Notes: generated from the letters alone by a model not told the origin. A DNA stretch of 64,000 bases from JASLDZ01 sp964244065 (GCA_964244065.1 CAXTHH010000008.1:15946-79945); one strand, 5' to 3'. Positions 34,690-44,523 are shown, numbered from the stretch's first letter. Numbers and translations are program-made.

Positions 34690-36606
34690 ATGCCCCTGAA
34701 CACTCCGCTCCTCGACACGGTCAAGATCCCGGCCGACTTCCGCGGTTTCTCCAACGCCCAGCTGCGGCAGCTGGCCGACGAGACGCGCGCCGAGATGATC
34801 GACGCCGTGAGCCAGACGGGCGGCCATCTCGGCTCGGGCCTGGCGGTGGTCGAGCTGACCGTGGCGCTGCACGCGGTCTATGACACGCCCAGCGACATCG
34901 TCATCTGGGACGTCGGCCACCAGGCCTATCCGCACAAGATCCTCACCGGACGGCGCGACCGCATCCGCACCCTGCGCCAGGGCGGCGGCCTGTCCGGCTT
35001 CACCAAGCGCGCGGAGAGCGAGTACGACCCGTTCGGCGCGGCGCACGCGGCGACCTCGATCAGCGCGGCGCTCGGCTTCGCCGCGGCGCGCGACCTGTCG
35101 GGCGGCGACAACCGCGTGGTGGCGGTGATCGGCGACGGCTCCATGAGCGCGGGCATGGCCTACGAGGCCATGAACAACGCCGCCGAGACCACCAAGCAGC
35201 TCACCGTGGTCCTCAACGACAACGACATGTCGATCGCGCCCCCCGTGGGCGGCATGAGCGCCTACCTCGCGGGCATCGTCTCGGGCGGCAACTACCAGTG
35301 GCTGCGCAAGGTCGGGAAGGGTGTCGCCGAGCACCTGCCGCGCCCCTTCGCCACCGCCGCCAAGCGCGCGGAGGAGTACGCCCGGGGCATGGTGGCCGGC
35401 GGCACCTTCTTCGAGGAGCTGGGCTTCTACTACGTCGGCCCGATCGACGGGCACGACATGGACGCCCTGGTCGATATCCTGCGCAAGGTGCGCGAGATCA
35501 AGGACATGCCCGTCCTGGTCCACGTCGTCACCCAGAAGGGCAAGGGCTACAGCTACGCCGAGAAGGCGGCCGACAAGTACCACGGCGTGGTCAAGTTCGA
35601 CGTGGTCTCCGGCCAGCAGGCCAAGTCCAAGCCGAACGCGCCCAGCTACCAGAACGTGTTCGGGGCCGAGCTGGTCAAGCACGCGGAGCGCGACCCGAAG
35701 ATCGTGGCCATCACCGCCGCCATGCCCTCCGGCACCGGGGTGGACATCTTCAACAAGCGGTTTCCCGAGCGCACCTTCGACGTGGGCATCGCCGAGCAGC
35801 ACGCCGTCACCTTCGCCGCCGGGCTTGCGGCCGACGGCATGCGTCCGTTCTGCGCCATCTACTCCACCTTCCTGCAGCGCGGGTACGACCAGGTGGTCCA
35901 CGACGTGGCCATCCAGCGCCTGCCCGTGCGCTTCGCCATGGACCGCGCGGGCCTGGTCGGCGCGGACGGCCCCACGCACGCGGGCTCGTTCGATGTCGGC
36001 TACCTCGGGGCCCTGCCGGGCATGGTGCTGATGGCGCCCTCCGACGAGGCCGAGCTGGCCGCCGTGGTCGCCACGGCGGTGGCGATCGACGACCGGCCGA
36101 GCGCCTTCCGCTATCCCCGCGGCGAGGGGGTGGGCGTGGACATCCCGGAGCTGGCGGCCCCGCTGGAGATCGGCCGCGGCCGCATCGTGCGCGAGGGCAA
36201 CGCGCTGGCCATCCTGTCGCTCGGCACGCGCCTGCAGGAGAGCCTGATGGCCGCCGAGCAGCTCGCCGCCCGCGGCCTCTCGGCCACCGTCGCCGACGCC
36301 CGCTTCGCCAAGCCGCTGGACGAGGAGCTGATCCTGCGCCTGGCCCGCGAGCACGAGTGCCTGATCACGGTGGAGGAGGGGGCCATGGGCGGCTTCGGCG
36401 CCTTCGTGCTCCAGCTCCTGTCCGACAAGGGCGCGCTCGACCGCGGCCTCAAGGTGCGCACCATGGTGCTGCCCGACGTCTTCCAGGACCAGGACAAGCC
36501 GGAGGTGATGTACGCCAAGGCGGGCCTCGACGCGGCGGGCATCGTGCGCACCGCACTGAACGCGCTGGGCGTGGACGCGGCCAAGACGGGCGGCCTGCGG
36601 GCCTAG
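34690..36606 (+). CDS. dxs: 1-deoxy-D-xylulose-5-phosphate synthase
   Basis: The first enzyme of the MEP isoprenoid pathway, condensing pyruvate and glyceraldehyde 3-phosphate with thiamine diphosphate. The 638-residue product shows HVGHQAYPHKILTGR (as WDVGHQAYPHK), the ThDP motif VIGDGSMSAGMAYEAMNN, and the transketolase-like second domain with DVGIAEQHAVTFAAG and MDRAGLVGADGPTH. Length fits the family (620-650). GAGG at 34683-34686 precedes the ATG. The 161-nt leader includes GGACGG-ACCGG-CCGTCC (34611-34627), a possible hairpin or operator. A family-A repeat follows the stop. Confidence 0.96.
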   Translation: MPLNTPLLDTVKIPADFRGFSNAQLRQLADETRAEMIDAVSQTGGHLGSGLAVVELTVALHAVYDTPSDIVIWDVGHQAYPHKILTGRRDRIRTLRQGGGLSGFTKRAESEYDPFGAAHAATSISAALGFAAARDLSGGDNRVVAVIGDGSMSAGMAYEAMNNAAETTKQLTVVLNDNDMSIAPPVGGMSAYLAGIVSGGNYQWLRKVGKGVAEHLPRPFATAAKRAEEYARGMVAGGTFFEELGFYYVGPIDGHDMDALVDILRKVREIKDMPVLVHVVTQKGKGYSYAEKAADKYHGVVKFDVVSGQQAKSKPNAPSYQNVFGAELVKHAERDPKIVAITAAMPSGTGVDIFNKRFPERTFDVGIAEQHAVTFAAGLAADGMRPFCAIYSTFLQRGYDQVVHDVAIQRLPVRFAMDRAGLVGADGPTHAGSFDVGYLGALPGMVLMAPSDEAELAAVVATAVAIDDRPSAFRYPRGEGVGVDIPELAAPLEIGRGRIVREGNALAILSLGTRLQESLMAAEQLAARGLSATVADARFAKPLDEELILRLAREHECLITVEEGAMGGFGAFVLQLLSDKGALDRGLKVRTMVLPDVFQDQDKPEVMYAKAGLDAAGIVRTALNALGVDAAKTGGLRA

Positions 36607-36611
36607 TCTTT

Positions 36612-36736
36612 GTTTCCGCTCATCCGGCCAACGCCGGGACTCGGGTCGGGGAGCGGAGATGCAGAAACTCGCCATCTCGAGGCCGAGCTCGGGACGACGG
36701 TCGGAACTGGGTCCCGGCTTCGCCGGGATGAGCGGA
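36612..36736. repeat. Family-A hairpin-pair repeat between dxs and an esterase gene
   Basis: The left arm, about 36614-36646 (TCCGCTCATCCGGCCAACGC, then CGGGACTCGGG), is an imperfect reverse complement of the right arm at 36706-36736 (ACTGGGTCCCGGCTTCGCCG, then GGATGAGCGGA). The arms are about 60 nt apart. The right arm ends where the ribosome binding site GGAGAGG of the next gene begins (36734). Confidence 0.8.
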
Positions 36737-36750
36737 GAGGGAACGGCGAC

Positions 36751-38343
36751 GTGAGATTGCTGCAGATCGCAGGCGGCCTCGCCCTGCTGCTTTCCGCGGG
36801 CCAGGCGATCGCGGCCACCGTCACGCTCACCGTCCAGGCGCCCGCCTCCGCAGCCGCGCCGCTCTCCGGCCGCGTGCTGGTGTTCGCCAAGGCGCTCGCC
36901 GCGGGCGAAGCCAAGCCCGCCGAGGTGGACGCGGGCTCGTTCGACGCACGCGAGACCGCCGTGGCGGCGCAGCAGGTGACCGGCCTCGCCCCAGGCGCCT
37001 CCGTGACCGTGGACGCCGACGTGCAGGCCTTCCCCAGCGCCTTCTCGGCGCTCAAGCCCGGGCGCTACGCGGTGCAGGCGGTGCTCGACCAGGGTGCGCC
37101 CTACAACTACGCCGGGCGCGGCGCGGGCGACCTCGTGACCGAGGTGGCGGAGGTGACTCTGCCGGGCGCCGGCCCCGCGCTGCATCTCGGCGCGCCGCTG
37201 CCCGCCCGGGACCCGAAGGCGCCGAACCCTCGCGCTCCCGAGGCGATCAAGGCCTCCTACCCGCAGGCCGCCGCCGACATCCGCGAGCTCGATTTCGTCA
37301 GCCCCGCGCTGACGCGCTTCTGGGGCCGCGACACGCACGTGCGCGGCTGGGTGCTGCTGCCGCCGGGCTACGGCCAGGGCGGCGCACGCTTTCCGACCGT
37401 CTACTGGACGCACGGCTACGGCGGCGGCCTGGCGGGCGCCTACGACGGCGCCGTCGCACGCTGGCGCGACATGAAGGCGGGCGCCATCCCGCCGATGATC
37501 TGGGTGTTCCTCGACGAGTCCGGCCCCACCGGCACGCACGAGTTCGCCGACAGCGTGAACAACGGCCCGTGGGGCCAGGCGCTCACCGCCGAGCTGATCC
37601 CGCAGCTGGAGCGCACCTACCGGATGGACGCCAGGCGCTCCGGCCGCTTGCTCACCGGCCACTCCTCCGGCGGCTGGGCCACGCTGTGGCTGCAGGTGCG
37701 GTATCCGAAGCTGTTCGGGGGCGCCTGGCCCACCTCGCCCGACTCCAGCGACTTCCACGACTTCACCGGCGTCGACATCTACCGCCCGAACGCCGACGCC
37801 TACCGCAAGCCGGACGGCGCGCCCGGGCCGCTGATCCGCGACAAGGGCCGCGTGCTCGCCACCTTCGAGGACTTCGCGCGGCTGGAGGCGGTGATCGGCC
37901 CCTACGGCGGCCAGATCAGCTCCTTCGACTGGGTGTTCTCCCCGCGCGGCGAGGACGGGCGGCCGCAGCCCCTGTTCGACCGCGCCACCGGCCGCATCGA
38001 CCCCGCCGTGGTCGCCTACTGGCGCGAGCGCTACGACATCGCCCACATCGTGGAGCGCGACGCGGCGCGGCTTAAGCCCGACCTCGACGGGAAGGTTCAC
38101 CTGATCGTCGGCACGGCGGACACCTTCTACCTCGACCAGTCCGCGCGCCTGCTGGAGGCGGCGATGACGCGCGCGGGCGTGCGCGCCTCGTTCCGCTACG
38201 TGCCCGGCCGCACGCACGGCGACCTGTACGGGATCGGCGCCGACCGGCAGGGGCTCACCAAGGTGATCGCCTGGGAGATGTACGGCGTGGCCCGTCCGGG
38301 GGCGAAGCCGCCCGCCGACCTGCCGGCCGTCCCGGTCACCTGA
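36751..38343 (+). CDS. Secreted alpha/beta-hydrolase esterase (esterase D/IroE-like fold)
   Basis: A 530-residue exported hydrolase. The signal peptide is about residues 1-21 (ending AIAA), then a beta-rich N-terminal domain. The catalytic domain begins near 205 with GWVLLPPGYGQGG and YWTHGYGGG. The nucleophile Ser is in TGHSSGGWATLW, and the His is probably that of GRTHGDLYG. It belongs to the putative-esterase (PF00756-like) group. The GTG start follows GGAGAGG by 10 nt and gives a good signal peptide, which is why the longer frame (into the repeat) was rejected. Substrate unknown. Confidence 0.83.
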   Translation: MRLLQIAGGLALLLSAGQAIAATVTLTVQAPASAAAPLSGRVLVFAKALAAGEAKPAEVDAGSFDARETAVAAQQVTGLAPGASVTVDADVQAFPSAFSALKPGRYAVQAVLDQGAPYNYAGRGAGDLVTEVAEVTLPGAGPALHLGAPLPARDPKAPNPRAPEAIKASYPQAAADIRELDFVSPALTRFWGRDTHVRGWVLLPPGYGQGGARFPTVYWTHGYGGGLAGAYDGAVARWRDMKAGAIPPMIWVFLDESGPTGTHEFADSVNNGPWGQALTAELIPQLERTYRMDARRSGRLLTGHSSGGWATLWLQVRYPKLFGGAWPTSPDSSDFHDFTGVDIYRPNADAYRKPDGAPGPLIRDKGRVLATFEDFARLEAVIGPYGGQISSFDWVFSPRGEDGRPQPLFDRATGRIDPAVVAYWRERYDIAHIVERDAARLKPDLDGKVHLIVGTADTFYLDQSARLLEAAMTRAGVRASFRYVPGRTHGDLYGIGADRQGLTKVIAWEMYGVARPGAKPPADLPAVPVT

Positions 38344-38357
38344 TCCGGGATCACTCT

Positions 38358-38370
38358 GCTGCATTGCAGC
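38358..38370. promoter_or_regulatory. Palindrome upstream of the RND efflux operon
   Basis: GCTGCA-T-TGCAGC is a perfect 6-bp inverted repeat around one base, 55 nt before the start of the efflux operon. Position and symmetry suit a repressor operator (TetR or MarR type), but no regulator gene lies nearby. Confidence 0.35.
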
Positions 38371-38424
38371 GAAGTCATCCGCCGCCCCTTGCGCTGGACC
38401 TGGGGTCAAGCTCTACACCCGTCC

Positions 38425-39942
38425 ATGTCCTCGCGCCGCTCCGGTTCGGATCTGCTCGGCGCGGCTTCGGCGACGGCCCTCGCCGCGCTGGCCCTCGCCG
38501 GCTGCGCGGGTTCCGGTCGGCTCTCCGTCCCAAACACGCCCTTGCCCACCGCCTACGAGGCCGGCTCAGCGGCGGACGGGGCCCTGCCGGCCCAGGCGCT
38601 GGACCGCTGGTGGACGCTGTTCGCCGACGCCCAGCTGACCGCCCTGGTGGAGGACGCCCTGGTCCGCGCGCCGGACGCCCGCTCCGCCTTCCAGCGCATA
38701 GAGGAGAGCCGCGCCCAGCGCGCGCAGACGCTCACCCGCTACAATCTGCGGGGCGACCTCACCGGCACGGCGCAGGTGCAGCGCACCGAGCAGGACTTCG
38801 GCAGCGGCCTGGGCGTCGCCACCGGCGTGGGCGGAACGGGAGCCGGAGTCGGCGCCGGGACAGGCGCGGGCGGCGTCGGCGGGGCCGGAACGACGGGCTC
38901 CTTCTTCACGCCGGCGGGCACGCTCTACACGGGGGCGGCGCAGTTCAACGTCACCTACGAGCTCGACCTGTTCGGCCGCCGCCGCACCGCCAGGCGCGGC
39001 GCCGACGCCGACCTGGCCGCCGCCCGCTTCGACTACGAGGCCACCCGGGCGACGCTGGCGCGCGACGTGGCCACGGGCCTGTTCCAGGCGCGCGGCTACG
39101 CCATCCAGCTCGCGGACGCGCGGGAGACGGCGCGCATCGCCGGCGAGCTGGCCCGGGTGGCGCGCCTGTCCGCCGAGCGCGGCCTCACCTCCACCGGCTC
39201 CGCCGCCCGGCTGGAGACGGAGGTCGGGACCGCCGAGGCCGAGGTGGCGCGCCTGGACGCGCTCACCCGCACCTCCCGCCGCACCCTCCTGGCCCTGGTC
39301 GGACGGGGCGGCGAGCCCCTGGACGTCCTGCCGCTGGAGGCCGTCGCCGCCGCGCCTCCCACGCCGCCGGCGGTCACCCCCGGCGAGCTGCTGCGCCGCC
39401 GCCCCGACGTGCGCGAGGCCGAGGCGCGCCTGCGCTCGCGCGCCGCCACGCTGCAGCTCGACCGGCTGGCGCTGTTCCCCGCCTTCACGCTCGCGCCCGG
39501 CGGCCAGATTTCGCGCGTGGCCGGGACCTACGACCTGACCAGCACGGTGTGGACCGTCGGCGTCAGCGCGCTCCTGCCCGTGCTCGACCGTCCGCGCCTG
39601 CTGGCGATCGTGCGCGGCGACCGGGCGCGCGGCGAACAGGCGGTGGTCGCCTACGAGCAGGCCGTGCAGAACGCCTACCGCGACGCCGAGAACGGCCTGG
39701 TCGCGCTCGCCGCCGACCGGCTGCGCATCGCGCGGCTGACGGAGGCGGCGGGCCGCGCCCGCTTCGCCTTCGACGCCTCGCGCCGCGGCTACGAGCTCGG
39801 CCTCCTCGACCTCAACACCCTGCTCGACGCCGAGCGGAGCTGGCGGGGCGCCCGCGCCCAGCTGACCACCGCCCAGATCACCGCGCTCACCGACGCCGCC
39901 ACCCTGTTCCAGGCGCTGGGCGGCGGATGGACTCCCGCATGA
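38425..39942 (+). CDS. RND efflux outer-membrane lipoprotein (NodT family)
   Basis: A TolC-like outer-membrane channel of 505 residues. The signal peptide ends in the lipobox LAGC (about residues 24-27), giving a lipid-anchored OprM/NodT-type protein. Two OEP repeats follow: RWWTLFADAQLTALVEDAL opens the first and PGELLRRRPDVREAEARL opens the second. An unusual Gly/Thr-rich insert (about residues 130-155, GVGGTGAGVGAGTGAGGVGG) sits in the first repeat. Unusually, the channel gene comes first in the operon, and the adaptor overlaps it by 4 nt. Confidence 0.9.
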   Translation: MSSRRSGSDLLGAASATALAALALAGCAGSGRLSVPNTPLPTAYEAGSAADGALPAQALDRWWTLFADAQLTALVEDALVRAPDARSAFQRIEESRAQRAQTLTRYNLRGDLTGTAQVQRTEQDFGSGLGVATGVGGTGAGVGAGTGAGGVGGAGTTGSFFTPAGTLYTGAAQFNVTYELDLFGRRRTARRGADADLAAARFDYEATRATLARDVATGLFQARGYAIQLADARETARIAGELARVARLSAERGLTSTGSAARLETEVGTAEAEVARLDALTRTSRRTLLALVGRGGEPLDVLPLEAVAAAPPTPPAVTPGELLRRRPDVREAEARLRSRAATLQLDRLALFPAFTLAPGGQISRVAGTYDLTSTVWTVGVSALLPVLDRPRLLAIVRGDRARGEQAVVAYEQAVQNAYRDAENGLVALAADRLRIARLTEAAGRARFAFDASRRGYELGLLDLNTLLDAERSWRGARAQLTTAQITALTDAATLFQALGGGWTPA

Positions 39943-41012
39943 CCCGCCGCCCGCTGATCCTCGCCGCCGCGCTCCTCGCCGTGAGCGCCTGCCACAAGGC
40001 CGAGCCCGCCAGGCCCGCGGCGCGCGGCGACGCCCTGACCGTGACCGTGGCGCCCGTCGCCCGCCGCGAGCTCACCGGCGGGCTGGAGGCCTCCGGCGTG
40101 CTGGTCAGCCGCGAGGAGGCGGCGGTGAACACCGAGCTGAACGGCTACCGCGTCGCGCAGGTGTTCGTGGACCAGGGCGCGCAGGTGGCGCAGGGTCAGC
40201 CCCTGGCGCGGCTCGACGACACGCTGCTGCGCTCGCAGATCGCCCAGCAGCGCGCCGTCGTGCTCCAGCAGCGCGTGGCCGCCGAGCGGGCCGAGGAGGA
40301 GGCCGGGCGCGTGAAGGGCTTGGACAACGCCGGCGTGCTCCCCCAGGAGCAGATCGTGCAGCGGCGCCTGGGCGCGCGCACCGCCCGCGCGGTCGTGGCC
40401 GCCGCCCAGGCCCAGCTCGACGACCTGCTCACCCGGCAGAGGCTGATGACGGTGCGCGCGCCGGTGGCCGGCCGTGTGCTGGAGCGCACCGTCCGCCCCG
40501 GCGACGTGGCCAGCCCGTCGACCACCATGTTCCGCCTCGCGCGCGGAAGCGTGGTGGAGCTGAACGCCGAGCTGGCCGAGGCCGACCTCGCCAAGGTGGA
40601 GGCCGGCGACCCGGCCCGCGTGCGCCTGCCCAGCGGGGCCGAGGTGGGCGGCGTCGTGCGCCTGGTCAGCCCCGAGGTGGACGCGCAGACCCGCCTGGGC
40701 CGCGTGCGCGTGACCCTGCCCGTGCGGCCCGACCTGCGCCCCGGCGGCTTCGGCCGCGCCAGCTTCGAGGGCGCCTCGCACCTGGCCGTCGTCGCGCCGG
40801 AGAGCGCGGTGCGGTTCGATGCGGACGGCGCCTCGGTGATGGTGCTGGGCGAGGGCGACCGCGTCCGCCGTACGCCCGTGCGCACCGGCGTGCGCAAGGG
40901 CGGGTACGTCGAACTCCTGTCCGGCCCGCAGCCCGGCGCGCGGGTGCTGCTCGGCGGCGGCGCCTTCGTGCTGGACGGTGACCGCGTGCGCCCGGTGGAG
41001 CGCGCCTCATGA
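39939..41012 (+). CDS. RND efflux periplasmic adaptor (membrane fusion protein)
   Basis: A 357-residue HlyD/AcrA-type adaptor joining the inner-membrane pump to the outer channel. A lipobox-like VSAC is at about 15-18, suggesting a lipoprotein. The biotinyl-lipoyl halves are visible as NGYRVAQVFVDQGAQVAQGQ and TVRAPVAGRVLERTVRPGDV, with a helical hairpin between them and a beta-barrel after. ATG 39939 was chosen because it overlaps the previous stop (ATGA); an ATG 12 nt earlier is also in frame. Confidence 0.92.
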   Translation: MTRRPLILAAALLAVSACHKAEPARPAARGDALTVTVAPVARRELTGGLEASGVLVSREEAAVNTELNGYRVAQVFVDQGAQVAQGQPLARLDDTLLRSQIAQQRAVVLQQRVAAERAEEEAGRVKGLDNAGVLPQEQIVQRRLGARTARAVVAAAQAQLDDLLTRQRLMTVRAPVAGRVLERTVRPGDVASPSTTMFRLARGSVVELNAELAEADLAKVEAGDPARVRLPSGAEVGGVVRLVSPEVDAQTRLGRVRVTLPVRPDLRPGGFGRASFEGASHLAVVAPESAVRFDADGASVMVLGEGDRVRRTPVRTGVRKGGYVELLSGPQPGARVLLGGGAFVLDGDRVRPVERAS

Positions 41013-44000
41013 GCGGCTTCCGCATCTCCGCGGCGGCGATCCGCAACCCGATCCCGGTGGCGATCTTCTTCATCGCCCTGACCATCTCGGGCCTGCTCGC
41101 CTATGGCCGGCTGCCCATCAAGCAGTACCCGAACATCGCCTTCCCGGTGGTGGCCGTCGCCGTGACGCAGAACGGCGCGGCGCCCGCGCAGATGGAGACG
41201 CAGATCGCCCGGCCGGTGGAGAACGCCATCGCCGGCGTCTCCAACGTCAAGCACATCATGACCTCGGTCACCCTGGGCGTGTCCTCGACCACCATCGAGT
41301 TCGAGCTCGGCACGGACATGCAGAAGGCGACGGAGGACGTGCGCACCGCCATCGAGCGCGTGCGCGTGAACCTGCCGCCGGGCATCGACCCGCCCACCAT
41401 CCAGCGTGTGGACATCGATGCGGCGCCGATCCTGACCTACGCCGTCTCCAGCCCGAAGATGGCGCCGCAGGAGCTGAGCTGGTTCGTCGACGACGTGGTC
41501 GCGCGCACGCTGCAGGGCCAGCGCGGCGTGGCCCAGGTGAGCCGCGTCGGCGGGGTGGACCGCGAGATCAACGTCACGCTAGACCCCGCGCGCATGCGCG
41601 CCTTCGGCGTGACGGCGCCGCAGGTGAACGCGGCGCTCTACCAGTTCAACACCGACGAGTCGGGCGGCCGCGCGGGCGTCGGCGGCCAGGAGCAGACCGT
41701 GCGCGTGCTGGGCCAGGCGCAGACGGTCGCCGCCCTGCGCGACACGGTGGTCCCCGTGCCCGGCCGCTTCGTGCGCCTGCGTGACGTGGCCGAGGTGGGC
41801 GACGGCGCCGCCGAGCCCCGCGCCTTCGCCCGCCTGGACGGCCGCCCCGCCGTCGCCTTCCAGGTGAACAAGACGAAGGAGGCCAGCGACGTCCGGGTCG
41901 AAGAGGCGGTCAAGAAGGCTGTCGCCCAGCTCGCCAAGACGCGGCCCGACGTGCGTTTCGACCTGATCGTCTCCACGGTGAAGCAGACGCGCGACAGCTA
42001 CGAGGCCACCATCCACGTGCTGCTGGAAGGCATGGTGCTGGCGGCCTTCGTCGTGTGGCTGTTCCTGAAGAACTGGCGCGCCACGCTGATCGCGGCCGCG
42101 GCCATGCCCCTGTCGCTGATCCCGACCTTCACGGTCATGTCGCTCTTGGGCTTCAGCCTGAACGTGATCACCTTGCTGGCGCTGACGCTGGTGATCGGCA
42201 TCCTGGTCGACGACGCCATCGTCGAGATCGAGAACATCGAGAAGCGGATCGAGCGGGGCGAGAGCCCCTACCGCGCCTCGCTGATCGGGGCGGACTCCAT
42301 CGGCCTGGCGGTGATCGCCACCACCGCGTCGATCATCGTGGTGTTCCTGCCCGTCTCCTTCATGGGCGGGATCCCCGGCCAGTTCTTCAAGGAGTTCGGG
42401 CTGACGGTGGCGGTGGCGGTCATGTTCTCGCTGATCGTCGCGCGCCTGCTCACGCCGCTGATGGCCGCCTACTTCCTGCGGCCGGTGTCGCACGCCCGGA
42501 CGCCCGGCGAGTTCAAGGGCTTCTACCGCCGCGCGCTCGACTGGGCGCTGGCCCACCCCTGGGCGTCGGCCCTGTTCGGAGGTTTCCTGTTCTTCGCCAC
42601 CATCCTCTACGTGGGGGTGGGCGCGGCGATCGGGATCGTGCCGGTCGGCTTTCAGCCCGTGGCCAATCCCGGCTACCTCTACCTGAACATGGAGGGCCCG
42701 CCCGGGGCCTCGCGCCTGGCCATGGAGCGCGCCGTGGCCGACGCCACGCGCGTGCTGAAGGCCGAGCCCGACGTGGAGAAGGTGTTCGCCCAGATCGGCG
42801 GGGCCGGCGCGTCCGAGGGGTTCGGCGCGGGGCAGGGCGTGGACCTGCGCACGGGCACCCTGACCGTGGTGCTGAAGGCCAAGCGCGCCCACACCACCGA
42901 CGGCTTCAAGAAGCTGGTGCGCCCCAAGCTGCGCACCATCCCCGACGTGCGCATCACCACCCTCTCCGGCTTCGGCGCGGCGGATGTGGAGACCGTGCTC
43001 TCCTCCGAGAACGGCGAGCTGCTGCAACGGACTCAGCGCGAGCTGCAGACGCAGATGCGCGGCCTGAAGCAGATCAGCGACGTGCGGCCCGCCCCGGCGC
43101 CGCCCGGCGTGGAGCTCGCCATCCGTCCGAAGCCCGAGGAGGCCGCGCGCCTGGGCGTGACCAGCCAGGCCCTGGCCGAGGTGGCCCGCATCGCCACCAT
43201 CGGCGAGATCGACGCCGCATCCGCCAAGTTCAGCGAGGGCGAGCGGCGCATCCCGATCCGCGTGCGCCTGCCGGAGGACGCGCGCGACAACCTCGCCACG
43301 CTCGGCCAGCTGCAGGTGCCGGTGGCGGGCGGCGCGGCCTCCGTGCCGCTGGCGTCGGTGGCCGACCTGTCGTTCCAGGCGGGACCGGGGCGGATCGTGC
43401 GATACGGTCGCGAGCGGCGGGCGTCCGTGCAGGCCGACCTCGCGGGCGCCAGCCTCGGCACGGCGCTGGGCGCCATCAACAACCTGCCCGTGATGAAGAA
43501 GCTGCCCGACGGCGTGAAGACCGCCGCCATCGGCGACGCCGAGGTGCTGGGCGAGGTGATCAGCGGCTTCATCGGCGCGATCCTCTCGGGCGTGCTCCTG
43601 ATCTTCGCGGTGCTGGTGCTGCTGTTCCGCAGCTTCTTCAAGCCGGCCATCATCATGGGCGCCCTGCCCCTCTCCATCGTCGGCGCGGTGATGGCGCTGA
43701 CGGTGACGCGCACGGAGCTGGACATGCCCGTGTTCATCGGCGTGCTGATGCTGCTGGGGATCGCGGCCAAGAACTCCATCCTCCTGGTGGAGTTCGCCAT
43801 CGAGGACGAGCGCGCGGGGCAGACCCGCCTGGAGGCGCTGCACAACGCCTGCCGCGAGCGCGCGCGGCCGATCGTGATGACCACCGTGGCCATGATCGCG
43901 GGCATGCTGCCCACCGCCCTGGGCCTCGGCGCGGGGTCGGAGTTCCGACAGCCCATGGCGGTGGCGGTGATCGGCGGGCTGATCAGCTCCACCGTGCTCA

Positions 44001-44179
44001 GCCTGGTGCTGGTGCCGGTGATCTACCTGTTCGTGGACCGGTTCGAGGCCTGGATCACGCCCCGCTTCGCCGGCCTCGTCACCCGCCGGCGGCCCGGAGA
44101 CGACGCGCCGATCGGGGAGGGCGAGGAGACCCTGATCACACCCGCGCGCGCGAGCGACGGGCGCCTCGCCGCCGAATAG
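41009..44179 (+). CDS. RND efflux pump inner-membrane permease (AcrB/MexB family)
   Basis: A 1056-residue proton-driven multidrug exporter. Twelve transmembrane helices and two large periplasmic loops follow the family plan. The N-terminus has NPIPVAIFFIALTISG, the proton-relay Asp pair is in GILVDDAIVEIENIEKRI, and GAGSEFRQPMAVAVIGGL appears near the C-terminus. Its ATG overlaps the adaptor stop. With the two upstream genes it makes a complete tripartite system; substrates cannot be inferred. Its stop directly abuts the stop of the minus-strand gene at 44180. Confidence 0.95.
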   Translation: MSGFRISAAAIRNPIPVAIFFIALTISGLLAYGRLPIKQYPNIAFPVVAVAVTQNGAAPAQMETQIARPVENAIAGVSNVKHIMTSVTLGVSSTTIEFELGTDMQKATEDVRTAIERVRVNLPPGIDPPTIQRVDIDAAPILTYAVSSPKMAPQELSWFVDDVVARTLQGQRGVAQVSRVGGVDREINVTLDPARMRAFGVTAPQVNAALYQFNTDESGGRAGVGGQEQTVRVLGQAQTVAALRDTVVPVPGRFVRLRDVAEVGDGAAEPRAFARLDGRPAVAFQVNKTKEASDVRVEEAVKKAVAQLAKTRPDVRFDLIVSTVKQTRDSYEATIHVLLEGMVLAAFVVWLFLKNWRATLIAAAAMPLSLIPTFTVMSLLGFSLNVITLLALTLVIGILVDDAIVEIENIEKRIERGESPYRASLIGADSIGLAVIATTASIIVVFLPVSFMGGIPGQFFKEFGLTVAVAVMFSLIVARLLTPLMAAYFLRPVSHARTPGEFKGFYRRALDWALAHPWASALFGGFLFFATILYVGVGAAIGIVPVGFQPVANPGYLYLNMEGPPGASRLAMERAVADATRVLKAEPDVEKVFAQIGGAGASEGFGAGQGVDLRTGTLTVVLKAKRAHTTDGFKKLVRPKLRTIPDVRITTLSGFGAADVETVLSSENGELLQRTQRELQTQMRGLKQISDVRPAPAPPGVELAIRPKPEEAARLGVTSQALAEVARIATIGEIDAASAKFSEGERRIPIRVRLPEDARDNLATLGQLQVPVAGGAASVPLASVADLSFQAGPGRIVRYGRERRASVQADLAGASLGTALGAINNLPVMKKLPDGVKTAAIGDAEVLGEVISGFIGAILSGVLLIFAVLVLLFRSFFKPAIIMGALPLSIVGAVMALTVTRTELDMPVFIGVLMLLGIAAKNSILLVEFAIEDERAGQTRLEALHNACRERARPIVMTTVAMIAGMLPTALGLGAGSEFRQPMAVAVIGGLISSTVLSLVLVPVIYLFVDRFEAWITPRFAGLVTRRRPGDDAPIGEGEETLITPARASDGRLAAE

Positions 44180-44488
44180 TCAGAGGGGCGTGGCGTCCAT
44201 CGCCGCCGCCCGGCGGCCCGCGGCGTGGTTCATGATGCTGTCCATCGTCTGCGCGCACCAGAGCGCGTCGCCGGAGATCTTCTTGGCGATGTCGCGGACA
44301 CCCGGAGGATAGGCTTCGCCCCCTTCCGACACGTCGGCCGAGAGCATGGCCACAAGGCTGAGCGCCCGCTCCAGAGCGGCCACCTGTTCGTCGGCGGCGG
44401 CCCGCGCCTCGGCCATCAGCCGCATGGCGCGGCGGTGCGCGCCCTCGGTGGGCGCGGCCGGCAGATAAGTCACGTCGGCCAAAGTCAC
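44180..44488 (-). CDS. Small helical protein, unknown
   Basis: A 102-residue protein with a long amphipathic Ala-rich helical stretch (about residues 17-48, RRAMRLMAEARAAADEQVAA) and no signal or membrane helix. GGGGAGG precedes the ATG by 4-5 nt, and a hairpin (44497-44523) overlaps this site. No family recognised. Confidence 0.6.
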   Translation of the reverse strand: MTLADVTYLPAAPTEGAHRRAMRLMAEARAAADEQVAALERALSLVAMLSADVSEGGEAYPPGVRDIAKKISGDALWCAQTMDSIMNHAAGRRAAAMDATPL

Positions 44489-44496
44489 ATCAACCT

Positions 44497-44523
44497 CCCC
44501 GTGTGCCGTTTCGGCATGCGGGG
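44497..44523. promoter_or_regulatory. Hairpin overlapping a ribosome binding site
   Basis: CCCCGTGTGCCG, loop TTT, CGGCATGCGGGG. Read as RNA on the plus strand it pairs along 12 positions with two G-U pairs. Read on the minus strand, the sense of the neighbouring genes, it has two C-A mismatches and its 3' side runs into the GGGGAGG ribosome binding site of the gene starting at 44488. It could be a weak terminator after the 34-codon gene or a translational control element. Confidence 0.3.

Noticed and set aside
34396..38409. 1337-codon minus-strand open frame opposite xseB-dxs-esterase
   Set aside because: It has no recognisable domain and covers three well-supported plus-strand genes; a mirror frame of high-GC coding DNA.
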